This document shows, one piece after another, positions 26,853-37,453 of a DNA stretch of 64,000 bases. Every line of letters begins with the position of its first letter. Position 1 is the first letter of the stretch. This stretch comes from CAYNHQ01 sp964397255 (GTDB lineage Bacteria > Bdellovibrionota_G > JALEGL01 > DATDPG01). Location of the stretch: the NCBI GenBank assembly GCA_964397255.1, contig CAYNHQ010000001.1, forward strand, positions 1 to 64,000, read 5' to 3'. The translations under genes and the position numbers were made by a program. Below the pieces are notes generated by a model. That model worked only from the letters and a program-made list of their open reading frames with translations. It ran no database searches and had not been told where the DNA came from.

Positions 26853-27801
26853 AAAAGAAGTGGTCCGAGATATTCGGCAATTTAGCAAAAAGGCCGTTTC
26901 CCGTGATGCTTTTCTTCTCGTATTTGTTGTAATAGCTCTGATCCGCTCGGCCGATGTGGGCAAGCTCGTCACCGGTCGGAAGATGCCAATTCACGCCAGG
27001 AAGAAAAGCTTCGGTTTCCGTCGCTTTTCCGCAAGCGACTTTGGCGTCGGACCAATTCATCGAATCGTTTCGACGATCGCCAATCAAGAGACCCGTGTCA
27101 TCCATCCAAACTTCTTTTCCGGAATCGGTTCGAGCGACCAATGTGATCACCGCACTTGAAGTATCGGACTTTCGCGTTGTGTTCCCACAATCTCGAATCC
27201 GCTGATTGAGATCTCGCAACTCGCCAGGAAAACCGCATCGATGACTGGCAATGGATCGAACGGTCCCCGGCATAGAATTAAGCTTACTGGCGGGGCAAAT
27301 GGTGTAGCTCACAACGTCGCGGTCTGGATCTGCGAGCGAAGCGACCCCACGAGAATCTTTCGCTGCCGAAACGGTCTTTTCCACGAGCAGATCTTTTTTG
27401 GAATTCATTCGGAAAAACTGGACCACCCCTTTTCCATTCTCTTGAGACGTTCCGATCAACAGACCGTCACGTGTGAATGTGAGCGGATTGACGGCGGCAG
27501 TTCCTGAATTGGATACGAGGGCCGCTTCTTTGACAGAAGATCCCTTCGCGGTACCGGCTCGCGCGGACTTGCTCGAAAATTTATAACTCGGCTGGTTCTC
27601 CCCAACCGCATCGCCCGAGTCGGCGTAATATTCGGAGCAGATCCATTGTTTGTCGAGCTGAAGGTGATCCGCCGAAGTCGGGGTTTTGGCGCTTTCGAAC
27701 ATCTCACTTAATACTTCAATGATCGTCGGCGTCTGGGAGCCAGCCTGCGCCGACGCGGTCGCCAGAGCAGCGATCGTTATTGCCATCCACTTTGTTCTCA
27801 T
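26740..27801 (-). CDS. secreted DGR target protein with C-type-lectin-like variable domain
   Basis: 353 residues with a Sec signal peptide (cleaved near Ala-Gln-Ala). An N-terminal region (about residues 25-220) has several cysteines and no family I recognise. The C-terminus (about 225-353) resembles DUF1566/Lcl-type C-lectin folds: MDDTGLLIGDRRND, WHLPTGDELAHIGRA and WSSSSAGDDFAWGL, ending SVRCAGR. Variable residues cluster in the last 37 positions, where ligand-binding loops lie in known DGR targets. The exported protein therefore probably displays a diversified binding surface in the periplasm or outside. No lipobox or membrane anchor is seen. Confidence 0.9.
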   Translation of the reverse strand: MRTKWMAITIAALATASAQAGSQTPTIIEVLSEMFESAKTPTSADHLQLDKQWICSEYYADSGDAVGENQPSYKFSSKSARAGTAKGSSVKEAALVSNSGTAAVNPLTFTRDGLLIGTSQENGKGVVQFFRMNSKKDLLVEKTVSAAKDSRGVASLADPDRDVVSYTICPASKLNSMPGTVRSIASHRCGFPGELRDLNQRIRDCGNTTRKSDTSSAVITLVARTDSGKEVWMDDTGLLIGDRRNDSMNWSDAKVACGKATETEAFLPGVNWHLPTGDELAHIGRADQSYYNKYEKKSITGNGLFAKLPNISDHFFWSSSSAGDDFAWGLVGSFGYVDFGFRNYGASVRCAGR

Positions 27802-27992
27802 CTCACACCTCGTTCGAAAAAGTGACGCATATTGCCAAAGTCGTTTCCAGCATGCAATATGCCAAATCTAACGGCCTGAAATCACATCGTTTACGTCGTT
27901 CGTCTGAGGGAGTAGCATGTCTCAACTGCGACAACGTGACTCGTCATCTGCCCTTATGGTAAAGGCGCCTAACCATTATATGGAGCGGTGCT

Positions 27993-29012
27993 TTGGACCT
28001 CATTGTCAATCGTGAATCAAAAACTGGAAGAAACGACCTTTGTCCCTGTGGAAGCGGTCTCAAATACAAGAAGTGCTGCCTACGCAAAGATGAGGATCGG
28101 AACGCTGCCGCTCAAAATATCGATCCGGTAAGCATGCGGCGGGATATGGAAAAATTGATGGGTCAAATCCGCAAAATTGCCGAATCCAAGGACATGTCGA
28201 TGGAAGAATTGAACAACTACTTCACGGGTCGGAAGTTTGAAGACATCGAGGGGGAATACGCGAGTCTCGGGCATGCCCCCAGCCCAAAAGAGAAAGCCCA
28301 GGACATGCTTTACGATGCGATGGACTTGCCGTCTGGAGACGAGCGAAAACGGATGGCGGAGAAGGCACTATCTATTTACCCGAACCTTCCCGATGCTTGG
28401 ACCATTCTTGCCGAAGAAACAGCGACGTCGGCCGAGGACTCACTTTCATTTTACGAACGTGCGGTCAAATGTGGCGAAGAAGATCTCGGTAAAAAATATT
28501 TCACTGAAAACGAAGGACATTTCTGGGGATTGATTGAAACACGTCCCTACATGAGGGCGAAGTGCGGTTTGGCTCAGGTGCTCTGGAATCTGGGACGCGA
28601 AGATGAGGCGATCGCTCATTACCAAGACTGCATCCGCCTGAATTCTAGCGACAACCAAGGGGTGCGCTTTCTTTTGCTTCCCTGCCTGTTAAAAAGAGGC
28701 GACTTGGAAGAGGCTGACAAGCTTCTCAAAAAATACAAAACCGATGGCGGCGCCCAACATGCGTACAACAAGGCTCTCTTTCTTTTCAAGAAGCATGGCC
28801 CCGAATCGAAAATGACAGAGAAACAAATAGATTGCGCCATTCGCGAAAATCCGGTCATTCCCAAATATCTCCTGGGGAAGTTGAAAATGCCGAAGGAAAT
28901 GCCGGGCTCCTATTCTCTCGGCAGCAGGGAAGAAGCCATTATTTATGCCAACGAGGCGCTTTGCGCATGGAAGGAAACGCCGGGCGCGCTTGTGTGGCTT
29001 GCCGGTCTATGA
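27993..29012 (+). CDS. SEC-C motif and TPR protein
   Basis: The N-terminus holds a SEC-C zinc-binding motif (GRNDLCPCGSGLKYKKCC, residues about 12-29), like the C-terminus of SecA. The rest consists of tetratricopeptide-like helices, with a conserved block (LGREDEAIAHYQDCIRLNS then DNQGVRFLLLP) and an end motif around KETPGALVWL that recurs in SEC-C/TPR proteins of many bacteria. Presumably a cytoplasmic adaptor; partner unknown. The TTG start at 27993 follows GGAGCGG. It is divergent from the DGR target, and I see no reason to link it to the DGR. Confidence 0.8.
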   Translation: MDLIVNRESKTGRNDLCPCGSGLKYKKCCLRKDEDRNAAAQNIDPVSMRRDMEKLMGQIRKIAESKDMSMEELNNYFTGRKFEDIEGEYASLGHAPSPKEKAQDMLYDAMDLPSGDERKRMAEKALSIYPNLPDAWTILAEETATSAEDSLSFYERAVKCGEEDLGKKYFTENEGHFWGLIETRPYMRAKCGLAQVLWNLGREDEAIAHYQDCIRLNSSDNQGVRFLLLPCLLKRGDLEEADKLLKKYKTDGGAQHAYNKALFLFKKHGPESKMTEKQIDCAIRENPVIPKYLLGKLKMPKEMPGSYSLGSREEAIIYANEALCAWKETPGALVWLAGL

Positions 29013-29090
29013 AATTACCGAAGATCCATCGACACCAGGTTTTTGCGACGTTCCGTGGTAACACCGTGGTAACATCGCTGATGAAAACAG

Positions 29091-29306
29091 GTGAACTGGC
29101 GTGATCTCCCACGTACTCGAAAAGTAGTTATCGGTTTGTTTTTATTGAATTGCCTTGTCGCTATCACCTGTTACAAAGGCCTTCTTCCGGCCCCTCCGTG
29201 GATACAGCAATTATCGTTCGTTCGAAAGCGGATCATGCATTCATTATTTCATAACGATCTCCTCCGAACCCATCGAGAAATGACTTCCCTGGCGGTCTCA
29301 GCGTAA
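29091..29306 (+). CDS. possible small membrane protein
   Basis: A 71-residue frame with a GTG start, a basic N-terminus (RDLPRTRK) and one hydrophobic segment (about residues 12-28). The 350-base gap between the SEC-C gene and the DUF1318 gene holds nothing else convincing apart from a short direct repeat (GTGGTAAC twice near 29056). No ribosome site is clear and no family is recognised. Confidence 0.3.
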   Translation: MNWRDLPRTRKVVIGLFLLNCLVAITCYKGLLPAPPWIQQLSFVRKRIMHSLFHNDLLRTHREMTSLAVSA

Positions 29307-29360
29307 CGTTTCATTTCAGGTTCTGGTACTAAAACTTCCGTCATGCTAGATCGTCTATCC

Positions 29361-29924
29361 ATGAAATCAGCGGCGCCGCTTCTTCTGTTGTTGGTAGGAT
29401 GTTCAGGGCCGCTCGTCGGTGTGAATGTCGAAGTCGTCGACGAAAAAACACTTCTCGAGCGACAAATTTTGGGAACGTACGACGAACTTTCCAAAGAAAT
29501 GGTCATGTTGGCGTCCGTTCGAGGAGTCGATGAAGGAGGGAAAATTAAACCCCTTCCGTATCTCCCCCCCGGAAAAGAAAAAGCGGTTCGAGCGGCCCAA
29601 TCGAGAGAATTTAATCGCGATGATGTCGACGCTTTTAAAAAAGAGGGTTGCGCCGGCGAAAACAAGAGCGGCCTTTTAAGTCCCCTTGGCTGCGCCAAAC
29701 TGAAAAAGAATCCCGCCTACGCCAAGTTCGTCAAAGAAGTGATGGAAGAAGAAAACCGTGATCGCCTTGTTTTATTATCGCGCGTGATTGAAACAAGTGA
29801 ATCGATGACATCCAAAGATTTACCGAAATTGCAGCGGGTCTTCGCCCAGATGAATCGCGACGCAGCCAAACCAGGAGAAAGAATCGAGCTCGACGACGGC
29901 CGTTGGGTTGAGAAAGCGAAGTAA
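29361..29924 (+). CDS. DUF1318 (YdbL-like) lipoprotein
   Basis: 187 residues starting at a signal sequence with lipobox LVGC (Cys about residue 14); an upstream ATG at 29343 would add six residues before it. The middle holds a low-complexity linker (LPYLPPGKEKA). The C-terminus matches the DUF1318/YdbL pattern: VMEEENRDRLVLLSRVIE, a helical QRVFAQMNRD segment and the closing GERIELDDGRWVEK. The stop overlaps the next start (TAATG), so it is coupled to the giant CHAT protein. Confidence 0.75.
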   Translation: MKSAAPLLLLLVGCSGPLVGVNVEVVDEKTLLERQILGTYDELSKEMVMLASVRGVDEGGKIKPLPYLPPGKEKAVRAAQSREFNRDDVDAFKKEGCAGENKSGLLSPLGCAKLKKNPAYAKFVKEVMEEENRDRLVLLSRVIETSESMTSKDLPKLQRVFAQMNRDAAKPGERIELDDGRWVEKAK

Positions 29925-32900
29925 TGCCTTTTTTCGGGGTCATCACACTCGCCGCGACCCTTCTTCTTACGGATCAAGTTCGTTGGCCCCAGGCCATCAC
30001 CACCGGTACCGCTGACGATTATTCTCCCTCCGCAACTCCCGACGGGAAAAGCGTCGTTTATGTTTCCACGCGACGAGGAAATCCGGACCTTTTCATCCGC
30101 TATCTTCCCGGAAGCGGTTCGGTCGGCGATTATCCCCTCACCTTTCACACCGCGCGTGATTTTTCCCCCGCCGTATCCCCCACTGGGGAACAGGTTGTAT
30201 TTGTATCAACTCGCGACGACAGCCGGGGAGATCTCTATCTCGTCAATCTCCGTCTTGCCGAAAAAATTCCGGAACTGATTCGTGAACGACTGTATCAGCA
30301 ATATGGATCCATCCTTTCCAAACCGGATTCGGAAGTAGCCTCAGCGGGGACTTCGGCTCGAATTACGAAATATCTCCTCTCTCAAGGTCAGCTGGTTCGA
30401 TTAACCAATGGAGGCCAGAGTGAAAGTGAGCCGGCCTGGGCCCCCTCTGGGGACAAAATTTATTTCGGTCGGATGGAAGGAAAAGAAAGTGGAATTTACG
30501 TCCTCACGCTTCCGTCGCGGGAGACTTCGTTTCTCACGCAAGGAAGCATGCCGGCCCCCTCACCGGATGGTACTTCCCTCGCCTACGTAAAAGACGGATC
30601 GATTTACGTATTCTCCTTCGCCACAAAGAATTCCCGCAAACTAACTTCCGGCCCCTTCGATGCCAGCCCTTCGTGGAATCAAAAGGGAGATGCGCTCTTC
30701 TTTTCTCGATTTGCGGACGACACCAACAAAGACGGCCGCGTGACGTTGGCCGACAACGCGGCCATTTTTTCCATTTCAACATCAGGCAAGGAGATGGATC
30801 AGAACCTTCATCGACTCACGGCGGGGAATCGATCCGATCTTTTTCCGACATTTTCAAACGGCCGGATTATTTTTTCATCCACGCGTAGTTCTGGGGCGGG
30901 GCTGAGCCATCTGATGTCGTTTGATGCCAAGGGATGGTTTCCGGAAACCCTTTCGATCAAAGATCTTTTTTCGCTTTCCCATCAATTGGAGAATTCCGAT
31001 CCCCGAACCGCGGCATTAGTTCTTTCTGAAATTTCTTGGCGGTCCCCCTCCGATAAAGCAGAAGCACAATTTTATAGGGGAAAAATTTTCGAAGGTCTGG
31101 GCGACAAGATGCAAGCCACTCAGGCGTGGCTGACTTCCGAAAAAGCGAGTGAAGGCAGATGGAGAGACCGGTCAAAAATTGAACGGATTCGGCTTGAACT
31201 GGAAGGAAATTATTCCAACGCGACGGTTTCTCGCGCTGTGGAAAAATGGCGCGCAATCGCGGTGGGATCGAAGAACGATGATGTTCGAGCGACGGCGCTT
31301 TTGGCGGAGGGAAGAGCCTGGCTGCGAATTCATGACGAGGCGAACGGGATTCGCGCTTTAGATACCGTCGTTCAGAAATATCCAAATGAGGTGGATGCCG
31401 CAGCTCCCGCCATGCTCGAAAAAGTGGTCCTCTACCGAAAATTCGGTGAGACCGAAAAACTTTTGCGCGGTTACTCCGATCTCTTGCGAAAATATCCGAA
31501 TGCCGATCCCTGGAGCGATCAGGCGGCGGAGGAGGCCGTCAACGCAACTCTCTTGTCTATTAAAAATGAGAGTGATCGAGATGCCCGACTCCGAATGTTG
31601 GCGACCATGGAATCGAAAACTCCGGTACTACCGGCTCATGCTCTTAACCGTTTAGGGGAGCGACAGCTGGCAAAAAACGAGAAAAACGAAGCCGAAACCA
31701 CGCTTCGATCGGTTCTGGCCCAATTTCCGAATGAAAAGAGGGAAGGCGCCCGAGCCAAGCTCACACTCTCCCGAATTTTGGTCGAGCGGGGAGACTATGA
31801 TGAAGCCCTCGCGCTTTACCGAGAAGCGGAAGCCGTCGTACCTGTGAGTGACCCCTGGCGGACAGAGGCAAAGCGGCGGTTTGTCGGAAATCTTCTGGCC
31901 AAGGGAAGAGGCGCTTTGGCCGGAAAAGATCCCCGCCTCGCCATTCGGACATTTCGAGATCTGATTGCCTTTGATCCCTCGATCGTTCAGGCTCACCGGG
32001 GACTCATCGCATCTTATGCCTCCGTTGGAGAAACAGACCAGGCGATTTCGATTTATCGCGACGAGGTAAAGAAAAACCCCGATTACTACCTTCCCCGATA
32101 CTGTCTGGGCCTCGCGTATACCTATGTCGAACCGCCCTCCAAGGGATTCGACCTCGCTCAGCCGCATTTGGAGCAAGCCGTTGCCATGAACGGCCAGGCC
32201 CTTTTTCCGCATCAGACGCTCGGGTTCGTGCTGGAAAAACGGGAAGAATTATTGAAAGAATCCGATCAATTGGAACGAGCGATCGATGAATATTCCATCG
32301 CTCGAACACTGAACGATCCGAATGAGGATTTTCAAAATTATTCCGACTTAACGCTCAATCTGGGCAATGGTTATTTTTTACTGAAAGATTATTCAAAAGC
32401 GTTGGATTATTACGCTGAGAGAGAAAAGCTCGATTCTCCCTTCGACCCTGCTGCACAGAAGCTCGTTTTTCTGGAACGCTATGCCCGAAGCGCATTTCAC
32501 ATGGGGGATTTTCCCCGTGCGGAAAAATTGCTGGCGGCGGCGGGAAAACTTCTCGTTCAATTAGAACGGGACCTGGAGATCAAAGGAAGAGAGCTTCTTT
32601 CCCACCGAGCCGAGCAAACTGATCTGCGAGCCCTCACACTTGCCGAGGGGGGAAAACATGCGGAAGCAGCTGAGGCATTTGGAAAAGCGGCGGAGCTCAA
32701 CCGAGCCCTGGGTGAGCCCTCCAACGAAGCGAAGGCGCTTCGAAATATGGCCATTCATCTCTTCGATTCCCCGACCACTGACCCAAACGAGAGAGAAAAG
32801 GCTCTCGCCAATTCCCGAGATACCTTTGATGAAAGTCTGGCGTTGCTTGGAGAGCACGGCGCTCGAACCACGAAGACCAAAAAGACGGGCTCTCTTTACA

Positions 32901-35900
32901 ATCTGGATATGGAAGTGGCCCTCGACGGAGACACTTCCGAAGCGGCAAAGGGATTTACAACTCAGGGTGAGAAGGACCTCATTTATACGTTTGTCGGCCG
33001 CATCGATCGAGAGCGGGGAGATGATCGTTCCGCCCTGGAATCTCTCGATCGCAAGGTGGCCATGTTACCCGCGGAATCATCGATCGAAGAAACGAAACGT
33101 CCGGCCTTTCTTTTAAAACGCTCGATTCTTCAAAATCAGAGAGGCGTTTCACTTTTTCGCCTCGGTCAATTCCCTCTCGCCGCTACGGCTTTCCGTTCAT
33201 CCATAGCGGATGCCCGGACGATCCGACACGAATCGGGCCTGACACTCAACGCCCTATCCATGGCGAGACTGCATTTCATTTCACCCGAAACGGTTCCCGC
33301 TAATGAAGCGGCCTCTCTGCTGGATGAAGCCTGGAGCTTGGCTCGAAATCGAAATGATGATGAGGCGAATCAATTGGCCGCACGTATTGCCTTGGAGCGC
33401 TTACGACTCGGAGATTGGATAGGAGCTGCGGAAGCTACACCCTCGCCACTGACAAAAATTCTTCAGCGTCTCCGTGAATCCAGACCCACACAAGATGAAG
33501 GTCTGGCGCTTGAGGTGGATCTCGCCCACTTTGAATGGTCCGGGCATCGGGCGATTCGCATTCCGGGCCGAGATTCGTTGGCGGCCATCATCGAAGAGGC
33601 GAAGAAAATCAACCGACCCGATCTTGCTCTTCAGGCAAATATTTTAAATGTTCGCATGGGGGGGAATTCACTCGACAATCTTCTCTCCTCACTTTCTGGA
33701 ACTTCGGTTCGAGGTCTTGAGAAGCCATTCGCCGATCTCCTCCCCCTTCTTCAAAATCAAATCCGAGAGAATCTTCAAAAGAAGGAAGCTGAAAAAGTCT
33801 ATATCGCTTCCGAGTGGTCCGATCGCATTAGACTCGCTCTTGCTCTAGCACCCATCCCCATTCCCATGGGCGAAAATCTTTCACGGGGTGTCGCCTCTCT
33901 TTCAGCAGCAGACATTATTGACGCCGCCGAACTTCAAGAAATGTTGGGACCGAATCGAGTTTTTCTCCATTCTCTATCGACCGATGGAAAATCCACTTGG
34001 CTACTCCTTAAAAATGATGGAATCGAACTTCTTGAACCCAATGCCTCTCTTCCGGCAGGCAAAGACACTTACGTAACCGATCGTTCGCTTTGTCCAAAAA
34101 AAGATCCCTGCGGCGTGGTTCGCTCGGGAGCCCATTTATTTTATTCCCTCTCCGCTCAGCCTATTTCTCAACGTCGTTGGCTATCCTTGACCAACCCATC
34201 TAAAGCCAAAGAATGGTTGACGTGGTCAGATCGAAAAGATTTTGAATCGAAGATTCGCCTGGCCGATGTTTTTGTGGCGCCGAAAGATTTTATACTTTCT
34301 CCTTCTGATTCTCCCTTTCGTCTGCTTTTTGTGGATCCGAATGAAGGAAAAAGTTCATACGATCGGATTCTTCCAGCTCGCCTTCTTTTGGGAAGCGGCG
34401 TAACGACTCTTTTTCTTCCGCCTGAACTCCATCAAGATTTGCTCTTAGCGGAAGGCTTCGCTCGTGGCGGTGTGGCGACTGTACGAACCGGGGATTCAAA
34501 TGCGAACTCTGTCGAAATCGTTGGCGCGCTGGGCTGGAAACCTGAAGAGCGAAAGGAAATCGCAAAAGAGAGATTAAACGACCTCCTTCAACAAGGAGCT
34601 GTGCTCTATAAGGAGGGGCGATTTAATGAATCGGTTCGCATTTTTGAACAGGCGATCGACATTTTAGACGCCGAGCAAAGTGATGCGTCGCGAGAAGCCA
34701 TTCTGGATGCCGCTTCCACCGCTTCTTGGAAGGGCGACGATATTCCCCGCGCCATCGGCCTTGCAGAGAAACTGGTTCAATTTCGGAAAAAAAATAATTC
34801 TCCCACGCTGGCCGATTCGTTGCAGTTTCTCGGAATTCTCTATTCCCGCGCCGAACGATACCCCGAGTCGGTAAAAGCTCTCGAGGAAGCAACGACTCTT
34901 TATCGAAAGGGGGGAGCGACGGAAAAAGTGGCTTCTACACTCGCCACACGGGGGATCATCCTTGAAAATGCCAGTCGTTATAAAGAAGCGCTTTCGTCCT
35001 TCGATCAATCATTGTCGATTTATTCGAAAAAGGGAGGTAGTGAAACCGCCGAGCAATGGCGGCGTATCGGCCGAATTTATTACCTTCGCCTCAATGATTA
35101 CAGCCAGGCGAAAAAAGCGTTTCGCCAGGCGGCTGATCTCTTTGCCAAAGCAAAAGACGAAACCAACCGAGATGAAGCGGAACTGGAGTTGGGTCTCGTG
35201 GAAGAACGGCGAGCTCTTTTTGATCATGCGCGCGAAATCGATCAGGCTGTTTTCGTCCGCGCAGAGAAAAGAAAAGATCGCGCGGTTTCCGGGAAGGCGG
35301 CCCTTTTTACAGCCAATACTTACTGGTATCAGGGGAGTTACTTTGAAGCTTTCCAATGGCAGCGAAAAGCTCTCGAGATCGCGGAAGAAACCAAGAACGA
35401 ACGCCTTGAAATGCTCGCACACTCCACAAAGGGACTGATTGACTGGACAGTGAATCGTTATGACTCGGCACTGCGCGAACAAGAAAAATCAAAGGCCCTT
35501 TCGGCGAAACTCGTCTCCCCCATCGATGCCGCGGCGGCCGAAAACAACATCGGCTTGATTCTTCGTGATCGCGGCGACCTCGAGGGTTCGATCGCTGCAT
35601 TTGATCGAGCCATTGCCATTGACCAAAAGCTGCAGACCAGTTGGGGGCTTTCGTACGATTTCCGGAACAAAGGAATCAGTGAAACCAAGCTCCGTCGATT
35701 TGCCGCCGCTGAAAAAAATCTCTCGGAAGCCATCCACCTGGCTCATAAAATCGGTGCACTTGAAAACGAGGCGAAGGCCCGCCTAAGCCTTTCCGACCTT
35801 CAGTCACTTCAATCCAAATGGAGTGATGCGATCGTCGGATATCAAGAGGCATTGCGCCTGGCTCGGCTGAGCCGTCTCCGTGAAGTGGAATGGCGGGCTC

Positions 35901-37402
35901 TCCATGGTTTGGGAAAAGCCGCCATGGTTCGGCATGAAACCGACGAGGCGCTTATTCAATATAAGAGCGCGATCGACGTCGTGGAAAAGCTCTCCGCCGC
36001 TATCAAGATTGAAGAGTTCCGAAACGGTTTCATGACAAATAAGTCGTCTCTCTACGAAGACACAATTTTGGCTCTTCTCCAAAAAGGAAAAGCGGGCATC
36101 GCTGAAGCATGGACGTATGCCGAACGGGCTCGATCCAGGAACTTTATCGATCTCCTTGGCAATCGATCGATTGGAGCAAGTCAGCCTTCCGATCAAAAGC
36201 TTCTCGCCCGCGATCAGGAAAATCGCCGAAAAATCGACGACCTCGAAGATCAGTTGGCCAAAGCTCCAAACGATTCCGAACGCACTCGTTTAGTGAATGA
36301 ATTGCGAACGGCACGAAAGGAGCGTGAAGAGTTGCTGATTGATTTGCGCGCATCGAATCCACAACTTTCGTCCTTCATTTCCGTGGATGTCATTACATTG
36401 GATGAAGTTCAGAGGCTGATCGGTTTAGATACGGCGCTGGTTGAATATTTTCTCGCTGAAAAAGAAGTTCTTGCCTGGGTGATCACGTCCGAAGGAATTT
36501 CAGTGGCGCGCAAACCGATCCCAAAGTCGGAACTGGAAGTAAAGATCGTTGAATACTCCCGTCTCATGCAGGAACAAAAGCCCCTAATGAAACTTTCCGA
36601 GGAGTTTTATTCCATTTTGATTGAGCCGATTGAAAAAGACATCGCTCAAAAAAAATATGTGGGTATCTCCCCCTATGGTTCGCTTCATTACCTCGCGTTC
36701 GCCTCACTTTTTGATGGAAAAAATTATGTGATCGATCGCCATCCACTTTTTTACACGCCCAGTGCCAGTGTGTTGAAATTCACGCTTCAGAAAAAAGCGA
36801 TCGATAAACAAAACGCCCGTGTTTTGGCTGTGGGAAACCCGGATCTCGGGAATCATGCCCTCGACCTTCCTTTTGCTGAAAAAGAAGTGGGAGCGATCGC
36901 CCGACAATTTCCAAATATCGACTTACTCACTCGAAAAGAAGCGACGGAGAAGTGGGTAGTGGGAAATATCGGCAAGTATCAGGTTCTCCATTTCGCTTCG
37001 CACGGAGAATTCGATTCCATCAATCCTCTTTTTTCGGCCCTCCGCCTGGCTCCTTCCAAGGGAGACAATGGTGAGTTGCGCGTGGAAGATATTTTCAATC
37101 TCAAACTAAATGCGGACCTTGTAACGTTGTCCGCCTGCCAGACTGGATTGGCGAAAATCGAGGGAGGAGATGAGTTGGTCGGCCTCAATCGGTCGTTTCT
37201 TTACGCGGGCACACATTCCATTCTTTCAAGCCTCTGGCGAATCAGCGATGTCGCCACGGCTGTCTTAGTAAAAAGGTTTTACCGGAATTATATTTCGAAC
37301 TCGAAGGCCGAAAGCCTCCGCGAAGCGGAAATTCTCGTCCGCAATTACTATCCCCACCCTGCCTACTGGGCCTCCCTCGCCCTAACTGGAGATTATCGTT
37401 GA
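29924..37402 (+). CDS. giant beta-propeller/TPR/CHAT caspase-like protein
   Basis: 2492 residues, probably exported or membrane-tethered (hydrophobic N-terminus about residues 4-17). Residues about 25-330 form TolB-like PD40 propeller repeats (YSPSATPDGKSVVYVSTRRG and similar). About 340-1320 is TPR-type helices. About 1335-1550 resembles a CHAT fold (LLKNDGIELLEP; RLLLGSGVTTLFLP) but lacks the catalytic His-Cys pair. About 1555-2060 is a second TPR array. The C-terminal CHAT domain (about 2150-2490) has the dyad: His in HFASHGEF and Cys in LSACQTG, then GLNRSFLYAGTHSILSSLW. CHAT domains are caspase-like proteases; substrate unknown here. Confidence 0.88.
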   Translation: MPFFGVITLAATLLLTDQVRWPQAITTGTADDYSPSATPDGKSVVYVSTRRGNPDLFIRYLPGSGSVGDYPLTFHTARDFSPAVSPTGEQVVFVSTRDDSRGDLYLVNLRLAEKIPELIRERLYQQYGSILSKPDSEVASAGTSARITKYLLSQGQLVRLTNGGQSESEPAWAPSGDKIYFGRMEGKESGIYVLTLPSRETSFLTQGSMPAPSPDGTSLAYVKDGSIYVFSFATKNSRKLTSGPFDASPSWNQKGDALFFSRFADDTNKDGRVTLADNAAIFSISTSGKEMDQNLHRLTAGNRSDLFPTFSNGRIIFSSTRSSGAGLSHLMSFDAKGWFPETLSIKDLFSLSHQLENSDPRTAALVLSEISWRSPSDKAEAQFYRGKIFEGLGDKMQATQAWLTSEKASEGRWRDRSKIERIRLELEGNYSNATVSRAVEKWRAIAVGSKNDDVRATALLAEGRAWLRIHDEANGIRALDTVVQKYPNEVDAAAPAMLEKVVLYRKFGETEKLLRGYSDLLRKYPNADPWSDQAAEEAVNATLLSIKNESDRDARLRMLATMESKTPVLPAHALNRLGERQLAKNEKNEAETTLRSVLAQFPNEKREGARAKLTLSRILVERGDYDEALALYREAEAVVPVSDPWRTEAKRRFVGNLLAKGRGALAGKDPRLAIRTFRDLIAFDPSIVQAHRGLIASYASVGETDQAISIYRDEVKKNPDYYLPRYCLGLAYTYVEPPSKGFDLAQPHLEQAVAMNGQALFPHQTLGFVLEKREELLKESDQLERAIDEYSIARTLNDPNEDFQNYSDLTLNLGNGYFLLKDYSKALDYYAEREKLDSPFDPAAQKLVFLERYARSAFHMGDFPRAEKLLAAAGKLLVQLERDLEIKGRELLSHRAEQTDLRALTLAEGGKHAEAAEAFGKAAELNRALGEPSNEAKALRNMAIHLFDSPTTDPNEREKALANSRDTFDESLALLGEHGARTTKTKKTGSLYNLDMEVALDGDTSEAAKGFTTQGEKDLIYTFVGRIDRERGDDRSALESLDRKVAMLPAESSIEETKRPAFLLKRSILQNQRGVSLFRLGQFPLAATAFRSSIADARTIRHESGLTLNALSMARLHFISPETVPANEAASLLDEAWSLARNRNDDEANQLAARIALERLRLGDWIGAAEATPSPLTKILQRLRESRPTQDEGLALEVDLAHFEWSGHRAIRIPGRDSLAAIIEEAKKINRPDLALQANILNVRMGGNSLDNLLSSLSGTSVRGLEKPFADLLPLLQNQIRENLQKKEAEKVYIASEWSDRIRLALALAPIPIPMGENLSRGVASLSAADIIDAAELQEMLGPNRVFLHSLSTDGKSTWLLLKNDGIELLEPNASLPAGKDTYVTDRSLCPKKDPCGVVRSGAHLFYSLSAQPISQRRWLSLTNPSKAKEWLTWSDRKDFESKIRLADVFVAPKDFILSPSDSPFRLLFVDPNEGKSSYDRILPARLLLGSGVTTLFLPPELHQDLLLAEGFARGGVATVRTGDSNANSVEIVGALGWKPEERKEIAKERLNDLLQQGAVLYKEGRFNESVRIFEQAIDILDAEQSDASREAILDAASTASWKGDDIPRAIGLAEKLVQFRKKNNSPTLADSLQFLGILYSRAERYPESVKALEEATTLYRKGGATEKVASTLATRGIILENASRYKEALSSFDQSLSIYSKKGGSETAEQWRRIGRIYYLRLNDYSQAKKAFRQAADLFAKAKDETNRDEAELELGLVEERRALFDHAREIDQAVFVRAEKRKDRAVSGKAALFTANTYWYQGSYFEAFQWQRKALEIAEETKNERLEMLAHSTKGLIDWTVNRYDSALREQEKSKALSAKLVSPIDAAAAENNIGLILRDRGDLEGSIAAFDRAIAIDQKLQTSWGLSYDFRNKGISETKLRRFAAAEKNLSEAIHLAHKIGALENEAKARLSLSDLQSLQSKWSDAIVGYQEALRLARLSRLREVEWRALHGLGKAAMVRHETDEALIQYKSAIDVVEKLSAAIKIEEFRNGFMTNKSSLYEDTILALLQKGKAGIAEAWTYAERARSRNFIDLLGNRSIGASQPSDQKLLARDQENRRKIDDLEDQLAKAPNDSERTRLVNELRTARKEREELLIDLRASNPQLSSFISVDVITLDEVQRLIGLDTALVEYFLAEKEVLAWVITSEGISVARKPIPKSELEVKIVEYSRLMQEQKPLMKLSEEFYSILIEPIEKDIAQKKYVGISPYGSLHYLAFASLFDGKNYVIDRHPLFYTPSASVLKFTLQKKAIDKQNARVLAVGNPDLGNHALDLPFAEKEVGAIARQFPNIDLLTRKEATEKWVVGNIGKYQVLHFASHGEFDSINPLFSALRLAPSKGDNGELRVEDIFNLKLNADLVTLSACQTGLAKIEGGDELVGLNRSFLYAGTHSILSSLWRISDVATAVLVKRFYRNYISNSKAESLREAEILVRNYYPHPAYWASLALTGDYR

Positions 37403-37453
37403 TTTTCCACTCACCGGTTGCCTCAGTGAAGAGGTTCGGTTAGGTTAGCTCGC

